Shown: positions 22,755-32,265 of the stretch, piece by piece
Layout of the letters: each line of letters starts with the position of its first letter
How positions within the stretch are numbered: the first letter of the stretch is position 1
NCBI GenBank assembly: GCA_001512545.1
Contig: LFSI01000024.1
Location: forward strand, 467-32,731
Length of the DNA: 32,265 nucleotides
Direction of reading: 5' to 3'
Source of the DNA: Clostridia bacterium DTU065
GTDB taxonomy: Bacteria > Bacillota > DTU065
Made by a program: the position numbers and the translations under genes
Notes under the pieces: generated by a model
Database searches by the model: none
What the model was told of the DNA's origin: nothing
Seen by the model: the letters and a program-made list of their open reading frames with translations, nothing else

Positions 22755-23406
22755 CAATCCGATGATCTGGAATGCGCTGAAGACGGCACTTCTGGAAACT
22801 CTATACATGGTGGGAGTGTCGACGTTTTTTGCAGTGCTATTCGGCCTACCTCTCGGCATCCTGCTGACGATTACGTCCCCCGGCCACATCAAACCAAACA
22901 AGTTGATCAACACGGTCTTAGGTGCAGTAGTCAATCTAGGCCGGTCTATTCCCTTCATCATTCTAATGGTGGCGATCATCAACTTCACTAGGTGGCTTGT
23001 AGGTACTTCCATCGGCACCACCGCAGCCATCGTACCACTGAGCATCTCAGCTACGCCGTTTTTTGCCAGAGTAACCGAGCAGTCTTTAAGGGAAGTAGAT
23101 AAAGGGGTGATCGAAGCTGCTGAAGCTATGGGTGCAACCACCCTGCAGATCATCTTCAAAGTACTCCTGCCCGAGGCTCTCTCGTCGCTGGTATTGGGTG
23201 TAACCATCACCGCTGTAAACCTCATCGGTTATTCAGCTATGGCAGGAGCAATCGGTGGTGGGGGACTTGGCGATCTAGCCATCAGATACGGGTATCAGCG
23301 CTTTAGGCCTGACATCATGATCATTACCGTTATCGTTTTGGTTATCTTGGTTCAGGGCGTCCAGACAGTTGGCAGCTTCATTGCCAACCGCCTTGACCAC
23401 AAATAA
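22744..23406 (+). CDS. metI: Methionine ABC transporter permease MetI
   Basis: 220 residues, typical. Five membrane segments and the ABC permease coupling motif [22 protein letters not shown] near residues 125-146. The early [21 protein letters not shown] and late [23 protein letters not shown] segments are hallmarks of MetI. Start ATG 22744 lies within the end of metN; the RBS is the GAAGGTGA stretch just upstream. Confidence 0.97.
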   Translation: MMFNNPMIWNALKTALLETLYMVGVSTFFAVLFGLPLGILLTITSPGHIKPNKLINTVLGAVVNLGRSIPFIILMVAIINFTRWLVGTSIGTTAAIVPLSISATPFFARVTEQSLREVDKGVIEAAEAMGATTLQIIFKVLLPEALSSLVLGVTITAVNLIGYSAMAGAIGGGGLGDLAIRYGYQRFRPDIMIITVIVLVILVQGVQTVGSFIANRLDHK

Positions 23407-23420
23407 AGGAGGTACATCAA

Positions 23421-24197
23421 ATGAGAAAAACCATTCTAGTCTTGATATTGGCAATCACTGTTACCGCATTTGCCGCTGCAGTCACACTGAAGATCGGTGC
23501 AACCCCCAGACCCCATGCAGAGATTCTAGAAGTAATCAAACCTTTGGCTGCTGAAAAAGGAATCAACATCGAAATCGTCGTATTTACAGACTATGTTCTG
23601 CCCAATCTGGCGCTAGCAGATGGAGAACTTGATGCAAACTTCTTCCAGCATGTTCCCTACCTGGATACGTTCAAGAGCGACAGGCGCTTGGACCTTGCGT
23701 CTCTTGTGGCAGTGCATGTAGAGCCCATGGGTCTTTATTCCAACAAGATTAAAAGCCTGTCCGAGCTCAAGAACGGTGCGTTGATCGGCATCCCCAACGA
23801 TCCCACAAACGGAGGCCGTGCTTTGCTTCTGCTCCAAACTGCCGGATTGATCGAAGTAGACAAAGCCGCGGGGATCACGCCTACTGTGTTTGACATCACC
23901 AAGAACCCGAAAAACCTTAAGTTTACCGAGCTTGAAGCTGCAATGCTTCCGAGATCTCTCCAGGATCTAGATGCAGCGGTAATCAACACCAACTATGCCT
24001 TAGAAGGCGGTTTGGTGCCAACGAAAGATGCCCTGATCATGGAAGGTGAAGAGTCGCCATACGCAAACATTGTTGCTGTAAGAACCGCAGATCTGGAGAA
24101 ACCTGAGTTTGCGATTCTCGCGGAACTTCTAACCTCCGATGCGGTAAGAGAGTTCATCGAAACCGAGTATAAAGGTTCGATTGTTACAGCATTCTAA
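23421..24197 (+). CDS. metQ: Methionine-binding protein MetQ (NlpA family) without lipobox
   Basis: 258 residues. NlpA/MetQ substrate-binding protein for methionine uptake, with LKIGATPRPHAEILEVIKP, DGELDANFFQHVPYL, and the ligand-region stretches IPNDPTNGGRALLLLQ and AAVINTNYALEGGL. It starts with a cleavable signal peptide (MRKTILVLILAITVTAFAAA) that has no cysteine, whereas most MetQ proteins, including those of Bacillus and E. coli, are lipoproteins. The protein would be released outside a monoderm membrane or stay in the periplasm of a diderm. RBS AAAGGAGG 7 nt before ATG 23421. Last gene of the operon. Confidence 0.95.
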   Translation: MRKTILVLILAITVTAFAAAVTLKIGATPRPHAEILEVIKPLAAEKGINIEIVVFTDYVLPNLALADGELDANFFQHVPYLDTFKSDRRLDLASLVAVHVEPMGLYSNKIKSLSELKNGALIGIPNDPTNGGRALLLLQTAGLIEVDKAAGITPTVFDITKNPKNLKFTELEAAMLPRSLQDLDAAVINTNYALEGGLVPTKDALIMEGEESPYANIVAVRTADLEKPEFAILAELLTSDAVREFIETEYKGSIVTAF

Positions 24198-24208
24198 AAC
24201 TAAAGCTG

Positions 24209-24240
24209 GAAACGCCCTCAGCATACAGGGCGTTTCTTTT
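24209..24240 (+). terminator. Terminator of the met operon
   Basis: 10-bp stem GAAACGCCCT/AGGGCGTTTC (24209-24218, 24227-24236), 8-nt loop, four T residues. It lies 12 nt after the metQ stop. Confidence 0.92.
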
Positions 24241-24282
24241 GTGGACGTTCCAAACGGCAGGATATGGTAAATTTTTGTTTAA

Positions 24283-26618
<2,336 letters not shown>

Positions 26619-26633
26619 GGAGGGTGGACAACT

Positions 26634-28094
26634 TTGGATATACTAAAAAAATCAGTACTTGAACTCAGAGAGCTTCTGGACAAAGGCGAGATTTCCAGTA
26701 GGGAGATCGTCCAAGCTTATATAGATCGCATAGAAAAGACCGAGCCCAAACTGAACAGCTTCGTAACCCTGACCTTCGAAGAGGCACTCAAAGATGCCGA
26801 CAGGGCAGACGAAATGATCAGAAATAAGACCCATACAACTCTTACCGGTATTCCTATTGCGCTGAAGGATAACATCAGCACATATCATGTAAAGACAACC
26901 TGTTCTTCCAAGATGTTGGAGAACTACCGTCCACCGTTTGACGCTACTGTCGTAGAGCTCATCAAACAGGCCGGTATGCCCATTCTCGGCAAGACCAACA
27001 TGGATGAATTTGCTATGGGTTCGTCTACAGAGACCTCTTACTTCGGTCCCACAAAGAACCCCTGGAACCTGGAATACGTACCAGGTGGGTCTTCGGGAGG
27101 TTCTGCAGCTAGCGTTGCAGCTAAACAGGCACCTCTAGCCTTAGGAACAGATACAGGAGGTTCCATTAGGCAGCCTGCTGCATTCACCGGCATTGTAGGC
27201 ATTAAGCCTACCTACGGTCTGGTTTCCCGGTATGGTGTAGTGCCGTTTGCATCTTCTCTCGATCAGGTTGGTCCTTTTGCACGAACTGTTGCAGAGAGTG
27301 CTGCTCTCCTAAGCTTGATCGCCCAGTACGACAAGTACGACTCCACCAGCTTGAACAACCCCAGACCGGACTATCTGAGATCGCTGGAGAAAGACGTTAA
27401 AGGACTTAGAGTCGGAGTTCCCAAGGAGTTTTTCATCGACGGTCTCGATGCAGAAGTGGAACAGGCTGTACGCAAAGCAGTCAAGGCTTTGGAGGATCAA
27501 GGCGCAGAGATTGTGGACATTGAACTGCCTCACTCTGACAAGGCTCTGGCTACTTACTATATTGTAGCTACAGCAGAATGCAGCTCGAACCTAGCCCGTT
27601 TTGACGGTGTAAGGTTTGGCCATCGTTCGGAGAACACCAAAGACTCAGTAACCATGTTCAAGCACACAAGAGCCGAAGGCTTCGGACCTGAAGTTAAGCG
27701 CAGAATTATGCTGGGCACCTATGCTCTCAGCGCAGGTTACTACGACGCCTACTATCTAAAAGCTCTGAAAGTACGAAGGCTGATCAAAGAAGACTTTGAT
27801 AAGGCCTTTACCAAAGTCGACGTTATCATCACGCCGACAACGCCATCAACTGCATTTAAATTTGGCGAAAAAGTACAGGATCCAATAGCTATGTACCTAT
27901 CTGACGTCTTCACCACTACGGCGAACCTTGCAGGCATCCCAGCTCTCAGCATGCCGGCAGGATTGTCGTCAAACAACCTGCCAATCGGCGTGCAGATCAT
28001 CGCTCCAAGTCTAGCTGAAGAAGTCATGTTAAGTACGGCATATTCCATAGAAAAAGCCCTTGGCAGTATCGGCCTGCCAGAACTGGAGGTGTAG
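26634..28094 (+). CDS. gatA: Asp/Glu-tRNA amidotransferase subunit A (amidase)
   Basis: 486 residues. It hydrolyses glutamine to supply ammonia for converting Glu-tRNA(Gln) (and/or Asp-tRNA(Asn)) to Gln-tRNA (Asn-tRNA). The amidase-signature catalytic triad is intact: K78 in ALKDN, cis-Ser153 in PGGSSGGSAAS and the nucleophile Ser177 in DTGGSIRQPA. Starts at TTG 26634, with GGAGGGTGG upstream, 15 bases after gatC. Presence of the complex indicates that glutaminyl-tRNA and/or asparaginyl-tRNA is made by the indirect route. Confidence 0.97.
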   Translation: MDILKKSVLELRELLDKGEISSREIVQAYIDRIEKTEPKLNSFVTLTFEEALKDADRADEMIRNKTHTTLTGIPIALKDNISTYHVKTTCSSKMLENYRPPFDATVVELIKQAGMPILGKTNMDEFAMGSSTETSYFGPTKNPWNLEYVPGGSSGGSAASVAAKQAPLALGTDTGGSIRQPAAFTGIVGIKPTYGLVSRYGVVPFASSLDQVGPFARTVAESAALLSLIAQYDKYDSTSLNNPRPDYLRSLEKDVKGLRVGVPKEFFIDGLDAEVEQAVRKAVKALEDQGAEIVDIELPHSDKALATYYIVATAECSSNLARFDGVRFGHRSENTKDSVTMFKHTRAEGFGPEVKRRIMLGTYALSAGYYDAYYLKALKVRRLIKEDFDKAFTKVDVIITPTTPSTAFKFGEKVQDPIAMYLSDVFTTTANLAGIPALSMPAGLSSNNLPIGVQIIAPSLAEEVMLSTAYSIEKALGSIGLPELEV

Positions 28095-28097
28095 TTC

Positions 28098-29567
28098 ATG
28101 CCACTTGAAGACTATACAATTGTAATCGGTTTAGAAGTTCATGCTGAACTAGCCACAGACTCCAAGTTGTTCTGCGGGTGTAGTACCTCTTTTGGCAGCG
28201 AGGCTAACACACAGATTTGTCCCCGGTGTCTGGGTCTGCCCGGAACCTTGCCTGTATTAAATAAAAAAGCAGTTGAGTACGCAGTACGGGCTGGTTTGGC
28301 TCTCGACTGCAAGATCAACAAGTTCAGCAAGTTCGATCGGAAAAACTACTTTTATCCCGATTTAAGCAAAGCCTACCAGATCTCCCAGTACGATCAGCCC
28401 ATATGCGAGCACGGGCACGTAGAGTTTTACGTTGGTGGAGAAAAGAAGGTAGTTGGCATCACCAGAATCCATCTTGAAGAAGAGGCTGGTAAGTCTATCC
28501 ATTCAGGAACGTCCATTTCAGATAGCGACTTCTCACTGGAAGACTACAACAGGTCCGGAATTCCTCTCATTGAAATCGTTTCCGAACCGGATATCCGCTC
28601 TCCTGAAGAAGCGAGAATCTACATGGAGACCTTGCGCAGCATCCTGCGCTATATAGGTGTAAGTGACTGCAAAATGGAGGAGGGCTCGCTGAGGTGCGAT
28701 GCCAACATCTCCTTGATGCCGAAAGGTGCCACTGTGTTCGGCACCAGAACTGAGATCAAGAACATGAACTCGTTTAGAGCAGTGCAAAAAGCTCTTGAGT
28801 ATGAAGCAGAAAGGCATGCCAAGCTTCTCGACAGTGGCGAGAAGATCGTCCAGGAGACCAGAACTTGGGATGACAACCTGGGAATCACTCTGTCAATGAG
28901 AAGCAAAGAAGAAGCTCATGACTACAGATACTTCCCAGAACCAGATCTTGTGCCGGTGATTCTCGAGGACGAGTTCGTTACCGATATCAAAAACAGCCTT
29001 CCAGAACTGCCTGCAGAGAAGTTCCGCAGATACTTAGAGGAGTTTGGACTTCCCGAGTATGATGCAGAGCTCATCACTGCCGACAGAGATCTTGCTGAGT
29101 ACTTCGAAGCTGTTGTGGCTATTTACAACAAAGACTACAAGGCAGTTTCTAACTGGATTATGGGCGAGTTCATGCGCCTCATGAATGAACAGGGCATTGA
29201 GGTTGGCGAAGTGAAGATCAAACCTGAAGACTTCGCTGCTATGCTCAAGCTGATGGATGAAGGCGTTATCTCTTCGAAAATCGCTAAAGTGGTCTTTGAA
29301 GAGATGTTCAACACTGGCAAGGAGCCAAAAACCATCGTGGGAGAGAAAGGTCTGGTCCAGATCAGCGATTCGTCGGCAATCGAACAGATCGTCGCGGATG
29401 TCATTAAAGACAACCCAGGTCCGGTGGCCGAGTACCTCGGAGGCAAGGATAAGGTCCTTGGCTTCTTGGTAGGTCAGGTTATGAAGTTGAGTAAGGGCAA
29501 AGCCAACCCACAGATGGCTAATGAGTTCCTCAAAAAGGCTCTGGCCGAATTGAGTAAAAATCAATAA
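28098..29567 (+). CDS. gatB: Asp/Glu-tRNA amidotransferase subunit B
   Basis: 489 residues, complete. The kinase-like subunit phosphorylates the misacylated tRNA and receives ammonia from GatA. The N-terminal [17 protein letters not shown] is typical. A zinc site is visible at C26, C28, C41 and C44 (CGCS, CPRC). Further marks are [34 protein letters not shown] and the C-terminal YqeY-like helical region ending [11 protein letters not shown]. Starts 3 bases after the gatA stop with GGAGGTGTAG upstream. Confidence 0.97.
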   Translation: MPLEDYTIVIGLEVHAELATDSKLFCGCSTSFGSEANTQICPRCLGLPGTLPVLNKKAVEYAVRAGLALDCKINKFSKFDRKNYFYPDLSKAYQISQYDQPICEHGHVEFYVGGEKKVVGITRIHLEEEAGKSIHSGTSISDSDFSLEDYNRSGIPLIEIVSEPDIRSPEEARIYMETLRSILRYIGVSDCKMEEGSLRCDANISLMPKGATVFGTRTEIKNMNSFRAVQKALEYEAERHAKLLDSGEKIVQETRTWDDNLGITLSMRSKEEAHDYRYFPEPDLVPVILEDEFVTDIKNSLPELPAEKFRRYLEEFGLPEYDAELITADRDLAEYFEAVVAIYNKDYKAVSNWIMGEFMRLMNEQGIEVGEVKIKPEDFAAMLKLMDEGVISSKIAKVVFEEMFNTGKEPKTIVGEKGLVQISDSSAIEQIVADVIKDNPGPVAEYLGGKDKVLGFLVGQVMKLSKGKANPQMANEFLKKALAELSKNQ

Positions 29568-29575
29568 CGTCAAGT

Positions 29576-29604
29576 AAAGAGGCCGCATTAAGGCGGCCTC
29601 TTTT
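29576..29604 (+). terminator. Terminator of the ligA-gatCAB operon
   Basis: Perfect 11-bp stem AAAGAGGCCGC/GCGGCCTCTTT (29576-29586, 29593-29603), 6-nt loop, T-run to 29604. Confidence 0.92.
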
Positions 29605-29689
29605 GCATAAGTATACATAGATGATGATTGGATATTCCCTGTATACACTGATACATGATACATTGTGCTGTATGTTTATTGCCAAAAAC

Positions 29690-29719
29690 TTGACATGATT
29701 ATGCTGTCTGTAATAAGAT
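29690..29719 (+). promoter_or_regulatory. Promoter of the homocitrate/Re-citrate synthase-like gene
   Basis: Consensus -35 TTGACA at 29690-29695, 18-nt spacer, -10 TAAGAT at 29714-29719. Predicted start near 29726 leaves an 84-nt leader. Confidence 0.6.
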
Positions 29720-29733
29720 AACTAATAACACTC

Positions 29734-29780
29734 TGCCCACAGAAGCTACTCGCAGAAGTAGTTTGCACGCTTTACGGGCA
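29734..29780 (+). promoter_or_regulatory. Structured 5' leader, function unknown
   Basis: Outer pairing TGCCC (29734-29738) with GGGCA (29776-29780) encloses an inner hairpin AAGCTACT/AGTAGTTT (29743-29750, 29757-29764, one wobble). No T-box sequence, no leader-peptide codon run and no terminator are seen, so regulation by this structure is speculative. Confidence 0.3.
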
Positions 29781-29809
29781 AGGGATACTTATCATGGAGG
29801 TGAAAAGCC

Positions 29810-31090
29810 TTGAATGAACCTGTAGTCAGGGGAGATAAACCGCGAATATACCTCATCGACGTCACAAATCGTGATGGAGTTCAAACAGCAAAGATCGGGC
29901 TGTCTAAACTACAGAAGACAATGATCAACCACTATCTCGATGAGATGGGCATATTTCAATCGGAGTTTGGCTTCCCAGCTTTAGAACATGAAACCAATTA
30001 CATCAATGCCAACTTAAAACTACATGAAAAAGGTTTCTTTAAGAACATCAGGTTAGAAGGTTGGGTTAGGGCAACACCTGAAGATGTTTACAAAGCATTG
30101 CAATTGACTAAAGTTGAACACTTAAACCTATCGATCTCGACATCCCTTATTATGACCCACGGCAAATTTGGCGGTAGGATGAGTCGAGAAGATGTTCTAA
30201 AGATGATGACGGAAGCAGTAGATGCAGCAAGGCAAGCCGGCGTGAAGTCTATCGGTGTTAATGCTGAAGACGCTTCCCGCACTGCAGCTGAAAGAGAAGA
30301 CGGTGGATACGACGAAGACTACTTACTTAAATTTGCCTTAGCTGCGAAAAAGCATGGTGCTGACCGTATTCGCTACTGCGACACTTTAGGTTACGACCGT
30401 ACGCAGAGCATTTACGACACCGTTCACATGCTGGCAAAAGAGGTCCAACTGCCTATCGAGCTCCACTGCCATAACGACACCGGTTTTGCCGTAGCAAACT
30501 CTGTAGAAGGCGCTATGGGAGCGATCGATGCTGGAGTTGATGCCTACGTTAACGTGACAGTGAACGGCATGGGAGAGCGTGCAGGTAACGCAGACCTTGT
30601 CTCGGTCATCCTGGCTATCACAAAATCTCGAGGACTGAGAAATCTGGATATTTTGGATCCCAAGATCGATCTCACCAAAGCGTGGAAGATAGCCAACTAC
30701 GTGGCTCGTTCTTTCCAGGTGCCGATTCCTATCAACCAAGTGGGTGTTGGTGCAAACGCTTTTGCCCACGAGTCCGGAATCCATGCTGACGGAGTCCTGA
30801 AGAACCGTAAAAACTACGAAATCTACTCTCCTGAAGAACTGGGAATACCCAGTGAGCTTACTTTAGAAAGCGGTAGAATCATTACCACCGGTGAGTATGG
30901 CGGCATCAAAGGAATGCGACATGTCTACAGTAAGATGGGTGTGGAACTTCCAGCTGACCTTGAGAGACGGATTCTGCATTTGGTGCAAATAGCGACGATG
31001 CACAATCAGCAGCCCTTAGTTGAAGACGAGCTGAAGTTTATTGCCGAGTACCCAGAGGAAGCTGCGCTTCTCATGACCGTAATACCGTAG
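29810..31090 (+). CDS. Homocitrate/Re-citrate synthase-like DRE-TIM enzyme
   Basis: 426 residues from TTG 29810, with GGAGGTGA 7-8 nt upstream. Member of the DRE-TIM acyl-transferase family (2-isopropylmalate, homocitrate, citramalate and Re-citrate synthases), which condense acetyl-CoA with a 2-oxo acid. The metal and substrate motif is DVTNRDGVQT, where isopropylmalate synthases usually have RDGEQ. The metal histidines are in PIELHCHNDTG, the GMGERAGNADL loop is present, and the catalytic-type histidine is in AFAHESGIHADGVLKN. There is no LeuA regulatory domain (length about 100 residues too short). It stands alone with its own promoter and terminator, not beside leu, lys or nif genes, so a Re-type citrate synthase or homocitrate synthase is more likely than LeuA. 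The substrate cannot be decided by eye. Confidence 0.85.
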   Translation: MNEPVVRGDKPRIYLIDVTNRDGVQTAKIGLSKLQKTMINHYLDEMGIFQSEFGFPALEHETNYINANLKLHEKGFFKNIRLEGWVRATPEDVYKALQLTKVEHLNLSISTSLIMTHGKFGGRMSREDVLKMMTEAVDAARQAGVKSIGVNAEDASRTAAEREDGGYDEDYLLKFALAAKKHGADRIRYCDTLGYDRTQSIYDTVHMLAKEVQLPIELHCHNDTGFAVANSVEGAMGAIDAGVDAYVNVTVNGMGERAGNADLVSVILAITKSRGLRNLDILDPKIDLTKAWKIANYVARSFQVPIPINQVGVGANAFAHESGIHADGVLKNRKNYEIYSPEELGIPSELTLESGRIITTGEYGGIKGMRHVYSKMGVELPADLERRILHLVQIATMHNQQPLVEDELKFIAEYPEEAALLMTVIP

Positions 31091-31095
31091 AAAAG

Positions 31096-31125
31096 CTGCT
31101 GCAAGTTATTTGCAGCAGTTTTTTT
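31096..31125 (+). terminator. Terminator after the synthase gene
   Basis: 9-bp perfect stem CTGCTGCAA/TTGCAGCAG (31096-31104, 31110-31118), 5-nt loop and seven T residues at 31119-31125. Confidence 0.95.
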
Positions 31126-31272
31126 GCGACCGAAAACTCCTGACTAAAGGTTGAAGAAGTAAAGGAATAGGACAGCCACAAAGAGAAAGACTTACTGTAC
31201 ATAAAACGCGGTTATCAGCAGAGACTTTAGGTCAGGATTAAGGGATATAGATCTGGAAGAAGGTGAAGGATC

Positions 31273-32175
31273 GTGAAGAAGCGTAGTGGCTTAGTGTTCG
31301 TACTACTCGCGATCACGGCAGTGGCGATTATTACAGTTGTTCTTTTGCGGAATTACTTCATGTACTACAGCGCAGAAGAAGTGATGATAGACTGGGGTGA
31401 GCTTTTCAGCCAGACCCCGGGTCAAGGTGGGGTTACCATTATAGGTTATGTGATCTATTCCGAGGGAGATGAGTTTATCTTGGATGTGGTGCGGCAGGAT
31501 GGGCCTACAGTGAGAGCGCCGTCGCTGTACCACATTGCCGACTTCACCAAAGTCTGGCAGCGGAATAGATGGATGAAGCTGAAGAAGACACCGGAGGTGG
31601 GCAGCGCTGTTATAATGCATGTTCCGTGGCTTGGCGATCATTCCAATCAAGTGGCGGGAATTGAATTTTTGGATCTCGATCTCATCGACGGCGACTTGGA
31701 AAACATCGAAAAGTGGTCTGGAGTTACTGACATCCTTGGACGTCTTATCAAAGAATCCAGAGCTTTGTGGGAAAAGGAAGGGTTAGAGGTTGTAGATATC
31801 CAGGTGGATGTAACAGCCGAAGGCATCGAACTTACCGGATTTGATAAAGCCCATAAAGGAGGAATAGCTCACAGCATATGCCACTTCTACACGTCGGATG
31901 GCGAGTTTATCAGCAGCGAGAAGTTTCTCCCATTCGATATGTTTGATATTCAGGTGGAATATGCAGGAGATCTTTACATGATGAAAAGTCGTTACGTGTC
32001 CTTAAGTGACTTGGATCTGGGAGAAGATGATCTGGAATTCATAGGTAGAGATTTCTACTACCGCTATCGGCTTTATTCTGTAAAAGGTCAGAACGACTAC
32101 CTGATTTCAGAGTCGGGATGGGAAGGTATGTATCATGTGTGGGAGAAGAATGCACAGGAGTTGTCGGAATTTTAG
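31273..32175 (+). CDS. Membrane-anchored protein of unknown function
   Basis: 300 residues from GTG 31273, preceded by AAGGTGAAGG. An N-terminal membrane helix or uncleaved signal (SGLVFVLLAITAVAIITVVLL, residues 5-25) is followed by a hydrophilic, acidic domain predicted outside the membrane. The first part looks like a small beta-barrel (GVTIIGYVIYSEGDEFILDV, then SAVIMHVPWLG); the second half is a mixed alpha/beta region (ALWEKEGLEVVDIQVDVTAEGIELTGF). No cysteine lipobox and no known motif. Not recognised. Its gene is preceded by a terminator and about 145 bp with no clear promoter. The 90 bases after it hold a TTGACA at 32194-32199 without a matching -10. Confidence 0.7.
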   Translation: MKKRSGLVFVLLAITAVAIITVVLLRNYFMYYSAEEVMIDWGELFSQTPGQGGVTIIGYVIYSEGDEFILDVVRQDGPTVRAPSLYHIADFTKVWQRNRWMKLKKTPEVGSAVIMHVPWLGDHSNQVAGIEFLDLDLIDGDLENIEKWSGVTDILGRLIKESRALWEKEGLEVVDIQVDVTAEGIELTGFDKAHKGGIAHSICHFYTSDGEFISSEKFLPFDMFDIQVEYAGDLYMMKSRYVSLSDLDLGEDDLEFIGRDFYYRYRLYSVKGQNDYLISESGWEGMYHVWEKNAQELSEF

Positions 32176-32265
32176 AGACGGGCTGGCTTCTTGACAAGGG
32201 CAAACAGAAGTTCACTTCCGGGCTCTAAAAAGGTGCAGCGAAACCAATTGTGTTAGTATATAAAA

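Noticed and set aside
29720-29809. Leader of the synthase gene as a T-box or leucine attenuator
   Set aside because: No T-box consensus, no run of regulatory codons and no terminator before the start codon.
29810-31090. Synthase called as LeuA
   Set aside because: About 100 residues too short for the regulatory domain, RDGVQ in place of RDGEQ, and no leu genes nearby.
32176-32265. TTGACA near the right edge as a promoter
   Set aside because: No -10 hexamer at a proper distance; the downstream gene is outside the window.

Overview
The window looks like a chromosomal segment of a Firmicutes-type bacterium (Bacillota, probably a clostridial or Limnochordia-like lineage; the rank is a guess). 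The signs are a YerC/HisR-type TrpR-like regulator beside histidine genes, short-form HisG with HisZ, a SAM-I riboswitch with a classic terminator/antiterminator, PcrA rather than UvrD features, GatCAB, strong purine-rich Shine-Dalgarno sites and frequent TTG/GTG starts. Base composition is near 48% GC by eye. MetQ has a signal peptide but no lipobox, which would fit a diderm envelope; this is inference only.

Layout. 1-1008: 3' part of an AzgA/PbuG-type purine permease. 1142-2374: exported protein resembling a gluzincin peptidase that has lost its zinc site. 2458-3878: yerC/hisR-hisZ, ending at a terminator. 4002-8617: hisG-hisD-hisB-hisA-hisF/IE with overlapping or nearly touching genes. The same near-palindromic 16-mer lies in front of both histidine units and is a good candidate HisR operator. 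hisH is missing from the operon, and HisF is fused to HisI and HisE in one 452-residue chain. 8720-9601: about 880 bp without a convincing gene, holding three copies of a roughly 125-nt structured repeat with fixed internal spacing plus further hairpins. 9602-10222: unknown protein. 10249-12381 (minus): pcrA. 12471-14512: RsmF-like rRNA methyltransferase and RsuA-like pseudouridine synthase. 14545-19927: ECF sigma factor, membrane anti-sigma factor, MoxR ATPase, DUF58 protein and a membrane DUF4129 protein, probably one cell-envelope unit. 19984-20658 (minus): ung. 20966-21181: tiny two-helix membrane protein. 21495-24240: promoter, SAM-I riboswitch, metN-metI-metQ and terminator. 24316-29567: ligA-gatC-gatA-gatB. 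29810-31090: homocitrate/Re-citrate synthase-like enzyme with its own promoter. 31273-32175: membrane-anchored unknown protein.

How the parts work together. The his block covers PRPP plus ATP to histidinol phosphate and the final HisD oxidation, except for HisH, HisC and histidinol-phosphatase, which must lie elsewhere or be replaced. The met block is a SAM-repressed methionine importer. The ligA-gat block couples DNA ligation with tRNA-dependent amidation genes. The sigma-to-DUF4129 block looks like an envelope-stress regulator driving or accompanying a MoxR/DUF58 module.

The least ordinary items are the HisF-HisI-HisE fusion combined with the absent hisH and altered ammonia-gate residues, and the structured repeat array at 8758-9479.
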